Shown here one piece after another: positions 34,132 through 42,589 of a stretch of 64,000 nucleotides of DNA (positions are counted from its first letter, which is position 1; every line of letters begins with the position of its first letter). Position numbers and translations under genes: made by a program. Source of the stretch: Streptomyces sp. NBC_00510 (GTDB taxonomy: Bacteria; Actinomycetota; Actinomycetes; Streptomycetales; Streptomycetaceae); NCBI GenBank assembly GCA_036013505.1, contig CP107851.1, positions 2,046,001-2,110,000 of the forward strand, given 5' to 3'. The notes beneath the pieces were generated by a model. That model worked only from the letters and a program-made list of their open reading frames with translations, was not told the origin of the DNA and did no database searches.

Positions 34132-34938
34132 TCAGCCCTTGCGGCCGACGCCTCCCCAGAAGGCTGCGCGGGCGTGCTCGCCCTCCTGCGCGGACGGGGA
34201 GTCCGGGCGCCACCGCGGCACCTGCACCAGGCCCGGCTCGACCAGGGAGAACCCCTCGAAGAAGGGCTCGATCTGCGGCTTGCTGCGCAGGTTGAGGGTG
34301 GAGGTGGCGTTCTTGTACGCCTCACCGGCGTCGGCGTCGACGTCCCGGTGGAAGTCGGTCGTGCCGTGGCTGAGGATCAGGAAGCTGCCGGCCGGGAGGT
34401 TCTTGGTGAGGGTGCGCACGATCCCCGCCGGGTCCTCCTCCTCGCGGACGAAGTGCAGCAGCGCGACGAGCATCAGGGCGACGGGCTCGTCGAAGTCGAT
34501 CAGCTCCCGGATGGTGGCGTGCTCCAGGATGGTCTCGGGCTCGCGGACGTCGCCGAGGAAGAAGCCGGCGTTGCCGGTGTTGGTGAGCCGCGCGCCGGCA
34601 TGGGCCGCGACGATGGGGTCGTTGTCGACGTAGGCGACCCGGGCCTCGGGGACGACGGAGCGGGCGACCTCGTGGGTGTTGGGCGAGGTGGGGATGCCGG
34701 TGCCGATGTCGACGAACTGCCGGACGCCCTGCCCCGCCGCGTAGCGCACCGCGCGCTGCATGAAGTCCCGGTTGGCGCGGGCGCTGGGGCGCGCGTCGGG
34801 GGTCATGCGGATCACCATCTCGGCCGCCTCGCGGTCGGCCTCGTAGTTGTCCTTGCCGCCGAGGTAGTAGTCGTACATCCGGGCCGGGTGCGGCCGGCTG
34901 GTGTCGATCTCCTCCGCGGGGAAGCCCTTGTCGGTCAA
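34132..34938 (-). CDS. DUF574 SAM-dependent methyltransferase
   Basis: A 268-residue actinomycete methyltransferase. The N terminus EEIDTSRPHPARMYDYYLGGKDNYEADREAA is diagnostic of DUF574. The SAM fold shows VRQFVDIGTGIPTSPNTHEVA, VAYVDNDPIVAAHA and the late VALMLVALLHFVREEEDPA. A TTG start at 34938 with GGAG seven bases upstream gives MTDKGFPAEEIDTSRPH, as in homologues; longer frames were rejected. It lies 52 bases after the XRE gene on the same strand. The family's methyl acceptor is not known. Confidence 0.88.
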   Translation of the reverse strand: MTDKGFPAEEIDTSRPHPARMYDYYLGGKDNYEADREAAEMVIRMTPDARPSARANRDFMQRAVRYAAGQGVRQFVDIGTGIPTSPNTHEVARSVVPEARVAYVDNDPIVAAHAGARLTNTGNAGFFLGDVREPETILEHATIRELIDFDEPVALMLVALLHFVREEEDPAGIVRTLTKNLPAGSFLILSHGTTDFHRDVDADAGEAYKNATSTLNLRSKPQIEPFFEGFSLVEPGLVQVPRWRPDSPSAQEGEHARAAFWGGVGRKG

Positions 34939-34990
34939 CGCCCTGCTCCGTTCGGATTCCGGTGACCCTTGCGGGCCGAGGTCGGTGCGG

Positions 34991-35890
34991 TCATCTCGTC
35001 GCCGTCGTGGGTCCGCTCCATGGTCCCGTCTCCCTGTGGATGCCACCGAGGATCCGCTCGGTGCTCTGGGTGGGCGCGGCCTGTGCGCACATCCGGTCCA
35101 GTGCCTCCAGGAACGCCGAGACGTCGTCGCGGTCGTCGAAGTAGACGCCCCCGACCAGGCTTTCCGAGTAGACGACGTCCGGGAGCTCGTGCGTCTGGAA
35201 CCGGAAGATGTGGAACGGCCCGTACATGGCGGGGTGCGGTCCGGCCGTGAACGGCATGATCTGGAGTCGTACGTTGGGCAGGGCGCAGGAGTCGATCAGC
35301 TTGGCGATCTGTGCGCGCATGACCGCCGGACGGCCGATGGGTCTTCGCAGCACCGTCTCGTCGATGACGATCCAGACCAGCGGCGCGTCCTCGCGGGTGA
35401 GCAGGGCCTGGCGCTCCATGCGCAGCGCGACCCCGCGCTCGATCTCCGCGTCGCCGGCGCCCGGGTTCCCCGCCCGCAGCACCTCGCGCGCGTAGTCCTC
35501 GGTCTGCAGCAGTCCGGGGACGTAGTGCGGCTCGTAGGCGCGGATGACACCGGCCTCGCCCTCCAGGCTCACGAAGGCGCTGAACCAGTCCGGCAGGACG
35601 TCGCGGTAGCGGTGCCACCAGCCCGGCTGGTTGGCCTCGCGGGCCAGCGCCAGGAACCCCTCGACCTCTTCCGGGTCGGTGACCCCGTAGGTGCGCAGGA
35701 GCTTCTCAACGTAGGGGATCTTCAGGCCGACCTCGGCCTTCTCCATGCGGCGGACGGTGGCGTGGGTGACGTCGAGCGCCCGGCCCGCGTCCTCGAAGGA
35801 GAGTCCGGCCTTCTCACGCAGGTCCTGGAGCCGTTTTCCGAGCACCACACGGAGGACGGTGGGGGCACCGGCTGACCGCGCGTCCGTCAC
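34991..35890 (-). CDS. XRE-family regulator with DUF5753 domain
   Basis: A 299-residue transcription factor. An N-terminal XRE helix-turn-helix (LREKAGLSFEDAGRALDVTHATVRRMEKAE, described in two parts: recognition helix THATVRRMEKAEVGLK) is followed by the actinomycete DUF5753 sensory-type domain (YEPHYVPGLLQTEDYAREVL, RMERQALLTREDAP, then QIMPFTAGPHPAMYGPFHIF). GTG 35890 has GGGGAAG upstream. It is divergent from an RsbW-like ATPase gene, a recurring Streptomyces arrangement linked to development and antibiotic control. A 15-bp palindrome in the intergenic region may be its own operator. Confidence 0.9.
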   Translation of the reverse strand: MTDARSAGAPTVLRVVLGKRLQDLREKAGLSFEDAGRALDVTHATVRRMEKAEVGLKIPYVEKLLRTYGVTDPEEVEGFLALAREANQPGWWHRYRDVLPDWFSAFVSLEGEAGVIRAYEPHYVPGLLQTEDYAREVLRAGNPGAGDAEIERGVALRMERQALLTREDAPLVWIVIDETVLRRPIGRPAVMRAQIAKLIDSCALPNVRLQIMPFTAGPHPAMYGPFHIFRFQTHELPDVVYSESLVGGVYFDDRDDVSAFLEALDRMCAQAAPTQSTERILGGIHRETGPWSGPTTATR

Positions 35891-35967
35891 GACCACTTCC
35901 CCAACTCCCCTCTGCCACAAGCAGTGTGTCATGCCGTCAACGAAAACCGACAGTGCGCATCGGCCGT

Positions 35968-35982
35968 TCTGTAAATTACAGA
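35968..35982. promoter_or_regulatory. 15-bp palindrome between XRE and ATPase genes
   Basis: TCTGTAAATTACAGA is a perfect odd-centred palindrome in an A/T-rich island. It lies 7 bases before the predicted -35 of the rightward ATPase promoter and 77 bases upstream of the XRE start, so a dimeric XRE regulator could control both directions from here. Binding is not shown. Confidence 0.55.
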
Positions 35983-35989
35983 TCGCATC

Positions 35990-36019
35990 TTGCCAACAGT
36001 GAGAACAGCACCGCATAGT
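35990..36019 (+). promoter_or_regulatory. predicted promoter giving a leaderless transcript
   Basis: TTGCCA (35990-35995), an 18-base spacer and CATAGT (36014-36019) resemble a housekeeping promoter. The expected transcription start is about 36026, at the GTG of the ATPase gene at 36027. No ribosome-binding site precedes that GTG, which fits a leaderless mRNA. Confidence 0.5.
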
Positions 36020-36026
36020 TAGCGAC

Positions 36027-36485
36027 GTGGCCTCCTCACCAGACGCTCTGCGGTTAGAGCGCCGTGGCGACCTCGACGCCCGTCGCTGCCAGGACCTCTT
36101 CCGTTTGCCCGCTCACGGGTCCTCGGTCGCCGACGCACGCCACCGCGTGCGGGCACGGTTGCGGGAGTGGGAGGCGGACGAGGGACTCCGCGACGACGCC
36201 GAGATGATCGTCTCCGAGCTCTTCACCAACGCCGTCATGCACACCGGCAGTGAGTTCATCACCTGCGGGCTGCGCTACGACGGCACCCGGCTCCGCCTCG
36301 AAGTCAGCGACCAGGGGCACGCGCCGACTGCGCCCCGGCCGCGGGCGGCGGGCGTCGACGAGGAGGGCGGCCGCGGGCTGTTGCTGGTGGGCGCGCTCTC
36401 GCAGGCATGGGGCGTCCGGCCCACCGACGACGGTGGCGGCCGTGTCGTGTGGGCCGAACTCGCCTCCGGGGCCTCGTCCTTCTGA
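36027..36485 (+). CDS. RsbW-like ATP-binding protein with a TTA codon
   Basis: A 152-residue GHKL/HATPase_c_2 protein of the anti-sigma-factor-kinase type. The N box is AEMIVSELFTNAVMH, the G1 box is LEVSDQGHAP and the G2 region is EEGGRGLLLVGALSQAWG. Such proteins in Streptomyces act as anti-sigma or developmental regulators beside XRE-DUF5753 genes. Codon 10 is TTA, the rare leucine codon read only by the bldA tRNA, so translation should depend on bldA. No other in-frame TTA was noticed in the window. It has no Shine-Dalgarno sequence and is probably translated from a leaderless mRNA. Confidence 0.88.
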   Translation: MASSPDALRLERRGDLDARRCQDLFRLPAHGSSVADARHRVRARLREWEADEGLRDDAEMIVSELFTNAVMHTGSEFITCGLRYDGTRLRLEVSDQGHAPTAPRPRAAGVDEEGGRGLLLVGALSQAWGVRPTDDGGGRVVWAELASGASSF

Positions 36486-36522
36486 CGCCGCACCCGCGCG
36501 CGGTACCCCAAGGGCCCGCCGG

Positions 36523-37314
36523 CTACAGCGGCAGCAGGTCCGGGCGCTTGGGCTCCACGTTGTCGCCGGAGGACTCCCCGCGCAGTCGCCGGCCGATCCA
36601 GGGCACGAGGTACTCGCGCGCCCACTGGATGTTGTCCCGCCGGATCTCGGCGGGCGCGCGGAACGGCTCCGGCGGCCACGCCTGGTCGGGGTCGGCCGGA
36701 ACCTCGAGGCCCAGCACCTGCGCGGCGCGCAGCGCGACCCTGGTGTGCCCCTCGGGCGACAGGTGGAGGCGGTCGGAGTCCCAGGCCCGGCGGTCCTGGA
36801 CGGAACGGAGCGACCACAGGTCCAGCACCGGGGAGTCGTACCGGTCGGCGATGGCGCGCACATGGGCCGTGTAGGTGGCGATCTTGCCGCGCAGATGGCG
36901 CAGTACGGGGATGCCGCGGGTGTCGAAACCTGTGCACAGCACGACGGTGCCGACGGAGGCGGTGAGGCGGGCGACCGCCGCCTCGTAGCGCTCCGCGACG
37001 TCGTCCGGGTCGCTGCCGGGGCGGAGGATGTCGTTGCCGCCCGCGCAGAAGGTCACGAGGTCGGGCGCGAGCTCCACGGCCCGCGGCACCTGCTCCTCGA
37101 CGATCTGGTCGAGCAGGCGGCCGCGCACCGCGAGGTTGGCGTACCGGAAGTCGTGCTCCGGGCGACGGTCGGACAGGAGGACCGCCAGCCGGTCGGCCCA
37201 GCCGATGAACGTCCCGTCGGGACCCGGATCGCCCACACCTTCCGTGAAGCTGTCCCCCAGGGCGGTGTACGACCCGATGGCGGCACTGTTGTTTCTCTTC
37301 GAATCGTCTGGCAC
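36523..37314 (-). CDS. SGNH/GDSL-family hydrolase
   Basis: A 263-residue SGNH esterase/lipase. Block I is YTALGDSFTEGVGDPG (catalytic serine near residue 22), block III is VTFCAGGNDIL (oxyanion Gly and Asn), and block V is DRLHLSPEGH with the Asp-X-X-His pair. There is no signal peptide, so it is cytoplasmic. The GTG start lies 38 bases inside a region ending in CACCTCCTCAAG, whose complement CTTGAGGAGGTG is a strong ribosome-binding site. It probably cleaves an ester or acetyl group from an unknown small substrate. Confidence 0.88.
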   Translation of the reverse strand: MPDDSKRNNSAAIGSYTALGDSFTEGVGDPGPDGTFIGWADRLAVLLSDRRPEHDFRYANLAVRGRLLDQIVEEQVPRAVELAPDLVTFCAGGNDILRPGSDPDDVAERYEAAVARLTASVGTVVLCTGFDTRGIPVLRHLRGKIATYTAHVRAIADRYDSPVLDLWSLRSVQDRRAWDSDRLHLSPEGHTRVALRAAQVLGLEVPADPDQAWPPEPFRAPAEIRRDNIQWAREYLVPWIGRRLRGESSGDNVEPKRPDLLPL

Positions 37315-37559
37315 GTCAGCACATACTTCACCTCCTCAAGTGACCTACGCCACCGTAACCAAGGGTTGACGGGGGGTGATGTATCCCACCCGGCCGGATC
37401 CGCCGGAAGCGGAATACGGCGGCCTCGCCCCCGCCGCGCACAGCCCCCTCCCGCGATCACATACCGGGCGGTACGGGCCGCGCCCGGGGTGTCGTAAGGT
37501 CGGGAGTGGTCCGGCCGCCGGTGATCCGCACCGTCCGGCCCCTGAGCGAAGGAGCCCCG

Positions 37560-38384
37560 GTGACCGAGCAGACGCCGCAGACCGCCCCGTCGGAACCCGA
37601 GCTGACCGGGGTGCGCAACTTCCGCGACGTGGGCGGCCTCCCGACGACCGACGGCCGCCGGGTGCGGTACGGACGGCTCTTCCGCAGCGGCCACCTGGCG
37701 CACGCCACCGCCGATGACGCCGCCTTCCTCTCCTCCCTCGGGCTGCACACGGTCTTCGACTTCCGCAACGCCTCCGACATGAAGCTGGAGGGCCCGGACG
37801 TCGAGCTGCCCGGCGTGCGCAACGTCAACATGCCGCTGAGCGACCCGGCCTCGGGCGCCGAGTTCTGGACGACGGTCCGCGACGGCGACATCGCGGCGCT
37901 GCGCGAGATCCTCGGCGAGGGCCGCGCCGCCGCGCGCATGGTGCAGGCCTACCGCCGCATCGTGCTGGACCGCACCGCCGAGCACGCCCGCATGCTGGAA
38001 CTGCTCGCCGAGGACGAGTCGGTGCCGGCGCTGCTGCACTGCGCCGCGGGCAAGGACCGGGCCGGGACCTCGGTCGCCGTCATCCTGCTCGCCCTCGGGG
38101 TCGAGCGCGACGCGATCGTGGAGGACTACCTCAAGAGCAACGAGGCCCACCGCCGCTACCGCATCAAGCGCGGCGACGACGCAGAACCGGCGACCACCCC
38201 CGAGGTCATGGAGCTGCTCGGCCCGCTCTTCGACGCGCGCAAGGAGTACCTGGAGACCGCCTTCGACACCATCGAGGAGCACTGGGGCTCGGTGGACCGT
38301 TACCTGGAGGAGGGGATCGGCCTCACTCCCGGGCGTCGCGAGCGGCTGCGCGCGCTCTTCCTGGACGGCGCGCAGCCGGCCTGA
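37560..38384 (+). CDS. tyrosine/serine protein phosphatase (PTP, IphP/MptpB-like)
   Basis: A 274-residue phosphatase of the Tyr_phosphatase_3 group. The N terminus has GVRNFRDVGGLPTTDGRRVRYGRLFRSGHL, typical of IphP and mycobacterial PtpB; the P-loop is HCAAGKDRAGTS with Cys161 as nucleophile and Arg167. GTG 37560 follows GAAGGAG. An extra lysine in the P-loop (AAGKDRAG) is a known mark of enzymes that can also act on phosphoserine/threonine or phosphoinositides. It stands alone; its substrate is unknown. Confidence 0.92.
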   Translation: MTEQTPQTAPSEPELTGVRNFRDVGGLPTTDGRRVRYGRLFRSGHLAHATADDAAFLSSLGLHTVFDFRNASDMKLEGPDVELPGVRNVNMPLSDPASGAEFWTTVRDGDIAALREILGEGRAAARMVQAYRRIVLDRTAEHARMLELLAEDESVPALLHCAAGKDRAGTSVAVILLALGVERDAIVEDYLKSNEAHRRYRIKRGDDAEPATTPEVMELLGPLFDARKEYLETAFDTIEEHWGSVDRYLEEGIGLTPGRRERLRALFLDGAQPA

Positions 38385-38401
38385 CACGAGGCGGCGGCGC
38401 C

Positions 38402-38527
38402 CTACTTGGCCCCGGCCAGGTGGAAGATCAGGAAGAAGAACGCGGCGATGATGTGGACCCCCACCAGGTAGATGAAGGTGCGCACCTTGAAGCCCATGGG
38501 GGCCTTGCCCCCGGAGTTGCCGGACAC
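38402..38527 (-). CDS. DUF6126-type small membrane protein (41 aa)
   Basis: A tiny protein with one transmembrane helix (FIYLVGVHIIAAFFFLIFHL) after a short polar, basic start. It recalls DUF6126, a family I remember as encoded next to XRE-cupin regulators. GTG 38527 has GAGG seven bases upstream. An ATG at 38545 overlaps the regulator stop (ATGA) and would give 47 residues with coupling but no ribosome-binding site. The pairing suggests the membrane peptide and regulator act together, role unknown. Confidence 0.75.
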   Translation of the reverse strand: MSGNSGGKAPMGFKVRTFIYLVGVHIIAAFFFLIFHLAGAK

Positions 38528-38541
38528 GGTCAGTCCTCTCG

Positions 38542-39159
38542 TCATGCGCCGTGGGGGCGCGGGGAACGGCCGTCGCCCAGGCACAGCTCTACGACGGAAC
38601 TCCGCAGCAGCGTGTGGACGAACAGCAGATCGACACCGTTCGGCGAGGCCGCCGCGATGCGGTGCGGGGTGAGCGAGTCGAAGTGGGCGCTGTCGCCGGG
38701 CACCAGCCGGTGCACGGCGTCCCCGAGGGTGAGCCGCAGCTCGCCCCCCAGGACGTACAGCCACTCCTCGCCGGCGTGGACGCGGACCAGCCCCTCCTGG
38801 GGGCCGGGCGGCACGTGCAGCCGCAGCGCCTGCATGGCCCGCCCGGGGTTCCCGGCCGGCCAGTACGTCCAGCCGCCGGCCTCCGCGGGCGGCACGGAAC
38901 CGCCGCGGACGACCGGATCACGCTCGGGGGAGGTCTCGCCGAGCAGGTCGGACACCGTGGTGCCGTAGGTGCGGGCGAGGGTCAGCAGCATGGGGAGCGA
39001 AGGCTGCCGCTGCCCGGTCTCCAGCCGGGACAGGTGCGCGGGCGAGAGCCCGGCGCGGGCGGCGGCCGCCTCCAGCGTCAGCCCGCCCCTGCGGCGCAGC
39101 GCGCGCAGCTGAGGGGCGACGTCCGGCAGGGGCGCCTCGTCCGCGGATGGTGAGGTCAT
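38542..39159 (-). CDS. XRE-family regulator with C-terminal cupin
   Basis: A 205-residue regulator. The N-terminal XRE helix-turn-helix (LTLEAAAARAGLSPAHLSRL) is followed by a cupin sensor (VRVHAGEEWLYVLGGELRLT, then VPGDSAHFDSLTPHRI). This MerR-cupin/XRE-cupin type (SutR/PuuR-like) binds a small ligand and usually represses nearby transport or amino-acid/polyamine genes. The ATG is seven bases after a predicted -10, so the mRNA is probably leaderless. A 31-bp dyad overlaps the promoter, consistent with self-control. It lies directly after the hopanoid operon's last gene. Confidence 0.88.
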   Translation of the reverse strand: MTSPSADEAPLPDVAPQLRALRRRGGLTLEAAAARAGLSPAHLSRLETGQRQPSLPMLLTLARTYGTTVSDLLGETSPERDPVVRGGSVPPAEAGGWTYWPAGNPGRAMQALRLHVPPGPQEGLVRVHAGEEWLYVLGGELRLTLGDAVHRLVPGDSAHFDSLTPHRIAAASPNGVDLLFVHTLLRSSVVELCLGDGRSPRPHGA

Positions 39160-39165
39160 ACCTCA

Positions 39166-39194
39166 GGTATAGACACGGTTCGCCCCTGAGGCAA
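39166..39194 (-). promoter_or_regulatory. predicted promoter of the XRE-cupin gene
   Basis: On the minus strand TTGCCT (39194-39189), a 17-base spacer and TATACC (39171-39166) form a good promoter. The next seventh base is the A of the ATG, predicting a leaderless transcript. A TGAGG touches the ATG and is too close to serve as a ribosome-binding site. The small palindrome TACCTCAGGTA covers the -10 and start codon. Confidence 0.55.
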
Positions 39195-39212
39195 AAAATT
39201 TGTCTCAGGGGC
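39182..39212. promoter_or_regulatory. 31-bp inverted repeat, likely operator of the XRE-cupin regulator
   Basis: GCCCCTGAGGCAAA and TTTGTCTCAGGGGC are 14-base arms with one mismatch and a 3-base centre. The -35 hexamer of the XRE-cupin promoter sits in the left arm, so a bound dimer would block RNA polymerase. The dyad also lies 30 bases after the end of the hopanoid operon and could double as a terminator, although there is no T-tract past the stem. Confidence 0.65.
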
Positions 39213-39242
39213 AAAGCGCCGTGGGCCGGACGCCGGCCCAGG

Positions 39243-40646
39243 TCAGCGGCCTGCGACCGCCTGCTTCACCAGTGTCCTGCCGAACTCCCACATCAGGCCA
39301 CCGCCGCCGTGTGCGTCGTCCATCACGGCGGTGAAGGCGTCCACGAAACGGTCCACCTCGCGCTCCCCGATGACCAGCGGCGGGATCAGCTTGATCACTT
39401 CCAGGTGGTCCCCCGAGACCTGGGTCAGGATACGGTGCCGCTGCAGCAGCGGCACGACCACCATCTGCGCGAACAGGCCCTTGCGGGCCGCCTGCAGCAT
39501 CGTCCAGCGGCTGCGCAGCCCCAGCGACTTCGGCCGGCCGAACTCGATGCCGATCATCAGGCCCCGGCCGCGGACCTCGTGCAGCAGCTCGTAGCGGTCG
39601 ACGAGGGCGGCCAGGCGGTCGCGGAGCAGGTCCCCGGTGACCCGCGCGTTGGCGACGACCTTCTCGTCCTCCATCACCGCCAGGGTGGCCAGCCCCGCGG
39701 CCATGGCCTGGGCGTTGGAGCCGAAGCTGGCGGAGTGCGCCAGCACCCGGTCCATGGACGAGTAGACCTTCTTGAAGATCCAGTCCTTGCCGAGGGTGGC
39801 GCCCACCGGCACGTAGCCGCCCGACAGCGCCTTGGCCACGCACACCAGGTCCGGCTCGACGCCCTCCTCGTGCCGGTACGCGAAGAAGTCGCCGGTGCGG
39901 CCGATGCCGGTCTGCACCTCGTCGGCGACGAGCAGCGCCTTCTGCCGGTGCAGCAGCTCCTGCGCCGCCCGCAGGTAACCGGGCGGCGCGGCGTGCACGC
40001 CCTTGCCCTGGATCGGCTCGACGATCAGCGCGGCCACGTCGCCCTTGGCCAGCTCCCGCTCCAGGGCCGCCAGGTCGCCCAGGGGCACGGCGGTGTCGGG
40101 GAGCAGGGGGTCGAAGCCCTCGCGGAAGCCGCCCTCGCCGTTGACGGACAGCGAGCCGGTGGTCAGCCCGTGGAACGCGTGGTCGCAGTAGAGCACGCGG
40201 GGCCTGCCGGTGGCGTAACGGGCGAACTTCAGGGCCGTCTCGACGGCCTCGGTGCCGCTGTTGCCGAAGAACACCCGGTCGAGACCCGGCGCGTACGACA
40301 GCAGCTTCTCCGCGAGCAGTCCCGGCAGCGGCTGGCAGTCGAAGCGGGTGAGGTCGGCCAGCCCGGCGTCCAGGACGTCGTGCAGTGCCTTGCGGACCAC
40401 AGGGTGGTGGCGGCCCAGGCCCATCACCCCGAAGCCAGCGAGCATGTCGAGGTAGTCCCGGCCCTCGTCGTCCCAGAAGTACGCGCCCTCGGCCCGCTCG
40501 TAGACCTTGTCGAAGCCGATGGTGTGCAACATGCGCGGCAACTGGTGGTTGAGGTACCTGGCGTGCAGGTCGTAGCGCTCGGCTCCGCGCTCGGCCAGCA
40601 GCGTCGCCAGGTCGAACCCCTTGGGCTCAGGTTCGGGCGGTGTCAT
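39243..40646 (-). CDS. class III aminotransferase of hopanoid side-chain synthesis
   Basis: A 467-residue PLP-dependent fold-type-I aminotransferase, last gene of the hopanoid operon. PLP-site marks are [43 protein letters not shown] and the Schiff-base lysine in [14 protein letters not shown]. In this context it most likely converts ribosylhopane (or its aldehyde) to aminobacteriohopanetriol, the HpnO-type reaction. The N terminus overlaps dxs by 20 bases, so it is coupled. Ornithine or acetylornithine transamination is the generic alternative but does not fit the operon. Confidence 0.88.
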   Translation of the reverse strand: MTPPEPEPKGFDLATLLAERGAERYDLHARYLNHQLPRMLHTIGFDKVYERAEGAYFWDDEGRDYLDMLAGFGVMGLGRHHPVVRKALHDVLDAGLADLTRFDCQPLPGLLAEKLLSYAPGLDRVFFGNSGTEAVETALKFARYATGRPRVLYCDHAFHGLTTGSLSVNGEGGFREGFDPLLPDTAVPLGDLAALERELAKGDVAALIVEPIQGKGVHAAPPGYLRAAQELLHRQKALLVADEVQTGIGRTGDFFAYRHEEGVEPDLVCVAKALSGGYVPVGATLGKDWIFKKVYSSMDRVLAHSASFGSNAQAMAAGLATLAVMEDEKVVANARVTGDLLRDRLAALVDRYELLHEVRGRGLMIGIEFGRPKSLGLRSRWTMLQAARKGLFAQMVVVPLLQRHRILTQVSGDHLEVIKLIPPLVIGEREVDRFVDAFTAVMDDAHGGGGLMWEFGRTLVKQAVAGR

Positions 40647-42552
40647 CGCTCACGTGCCTCTCGTTCGGGTGCTGCTCGTTCACCGCGAGACGGGCCAGGG
40701 TGGCCCCGATCCGGCCGGCGATCTCGGCGGGGGTGAGCCCGATGTCGGCCAGCACCTCGCCGCGCTTGGCGTGCGCCAGGAACTGCTGCGGGATGCCGAA
40801 GTCCCGGACCGGCACGTCGGTCTCCGCGTCCCGCAGGGCCTGCGCCACCGCGGAACCCACGCCCCCGGCACGGCCGTTGTCCTCGATGACGGCCACCATG
40901 CGGTGCCGGGCGGCGAGCGCGGGCAGCTCCGCGTCGAGCGGCTTGACCCAGCGGGGGTCGACGACCGTGACGCCGACGCCGCGTTCGCGCAGCAGGGCGG
41001 CCGCGGCCAGGGAGACCGAGCCCAGGGCGCCGACGGACACCATCAGCACGTCCGGCCGGTCGCCGCGGTGCAGGACGTCCATGCCGCCGACCCGGTCGAT
41101 GGCCGGCAGGGCCTCGCCGACGGTCTCCTTGGGGAAGCGGACGACGGTGGGCGCGTCGTCGACGTCGATCGCCTCGCGGAGCTGGGCGCGCAGTTGGTCG
41201 GCGTCGCGCGGCGCGGCGATCCGCAGGCCCGGGACGACCTGGAGGATCGACATGTCCCACATGCCGTTGTGCGAGGCGCCGTCGTCGCCGGTGACGCCCG
41301 CCCGGTCCAGCACGAAGGTGACACCGCACTTGTGCAGCGCGACGTCCATCAGGACTTGGTCGAAGGCGCGGTTGAGGAAGGTCGCGTACACGGCGACCAC
41401 CGGGTGCAGGCCGCCGGTCGCCAGACCCGCCGCCGAGACCGCCGCGTGCTGCTCGGCGATCCCGACGTCGTAGACGCGGCGCGGGAAGGCCTTGGCGAAC
41501 TTCTCCAGCCCGACCGGCTGCAGCATGGCCGCCGTGATCGCCACGACGTCCGGGCGCTCGGCGCCGATCCGGACCATCTCGTTGCCGAAGACCGAGGTCC
41601 ACTTCGGGCCGCTCGACGGGGTGAGCGGTTCGCAGGTGAGCGGGTCCATGGCGCCCACCGCGTGGAAGCGGTCCGCCTCGTCGCACTCGGCGAAGGCGTA
41701 GCCGCGGCCCTTCTCGGTGAGGCAGTGGACGAGGACGGGGCCGTGGAAGCGCCGGGCCCGGCGCAGCGCGGACTCGACCGCGGTCACGTCGTGGCCGTCG
41801 ATCGGGCCGAGGTACTTCAGCCCCAGGTCCTCGAACATGCCCTGCGGGGCGAAGGCGTCCTTGAAGCCCTTCTTGGCTCCGTGCAGGGACTCGTACAGCG
41901 GCTTCCCGACGACGGGGGTCTGCTGGAGCACCTGCTTGCCCCAGGCCAGGAAGCGCTCGTAGCCGTCGGTGGTGCGCAGGGTGGCCAGGTGGTTGGCGAG
42001 GCCGCCGATGGTGGGGGCGTAGGAGCGCTCGTTGTCGTTGACGACGATGATCAGCGGACGGTCCTTGGCGGCGGCGATGTTGTTCAGCGCCTCCCAGGCC
42101 ATGCCGCCGGTCAGCGCGCCGTCCCCGATGACGGCCACGACGTGGTCCTGCCGGCCGAGCACCTGGTTGGCCTTGGCCAGGCCGTCGGCCCAGCCGAGCA
42201 CCGTGGAGGCGTGGCTGTTCTCGATGACGTCGTGCTCGGACTCGGCGCGCGAGGGGTAGCCGGACAGGCCCCCCTTGCCGCGCAGTTTGGAGAAGTCCTG
42301 ACGGCCGGTCAGGATCTTGTGGACGTAGGACTGGTGACCCGTGTCCCACAGGATGCGGTCGGCCGGCGAGTCGAAGACCCGGTGCAGGGCGACCGTCAGT
42401 TCGACCACGCCCAGATTGGGTCCCAGGTGCCCCCCGGTCCTGGCCACCGCCTGCACCAGGAATTCACGGATCTCCACGGCGAGTTCGCCCAGCCGCTCCG
42501 GCGGAAGGGCCTTCAGGTCGCGTGGACCACGGATGTTCTCGAGCAGCGACAC
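40627..42552 (-). CDS. dxs: 1-deoxy-D-xylulose-5-phosphate synthase
   Basis: A 641-residue thiamine-diphosphate enzyme, full length for DXS, joining pyruvate and glyceraldehyde 3-phosphate in the first step of the MEP isoprenoid pathway. Visible are [33 protein letters not shown], the ThDP motif [18 protein letters not shown], and the transketolase C-terminal domain ([13 protein letters not shown]). Location between ispG and the aminotransferase gene shows it serves the hopanoid operon. Streptomycetes commonly carry another dxs, so this is probably the second copy. Confidence 0.96.
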   Translation of the reverse strand: MSLLENIRGPRDLKALPPERLGELAVEIREFLVQAVARTGGHLGPNLGVVELTVALHRVFDSPADRILWDTGHQSYVHKILTGRQDFSKLRGKGGLSGYPSRAESEHDVIENSHASTVLGWADGLAKANQVLGRQDHVVAVIGDGALTGGMAWEALNNIAAAKDRPLIIVVNDNERSYAPTIGGLANHLATLRTTDGYERFLAWGKQVLQQTPVVGKPLYESLHGAKKGFKDAFAPQGMFEDLGLKYLGPIDGHDVTAVESALRRARRFHGPVLVHCLTEKGRGYAFAECDEADRFHAVGAMDPLTCEPLTPSSGPKWTSVFGNEMVRIGAERPDVVAITAAMLQPVGLEKFAKAFPRRVYDVGIAEQHAAVSAAGLATGGLHPVVAVYATFLNRAFDQVLMDVALHKCGVTFVLDRAGVTGDDGASHNGMWDMSILQVVPGLRIAAPRDADQLRAQLREAIDVDDAPTVVRFPKETVGEALPAIDRVGGMDVLHRGDRPDVLMVSVGALGSVSLAAAALLRERGVGVTVVDPRWVKPLDAELPALAARHRMVAVIEDNGRAGGVGSAVAQALRDAETDVPVRDFGIPQQFLAHAKRGEVLADIGLTPAEIAGRIGATLARLAVNEQHPNERHVSDDTART

Positions 42553-42589
42553 TTTCCCACCTCGCTCCCCTACTGGGGATTGTTTCGCT

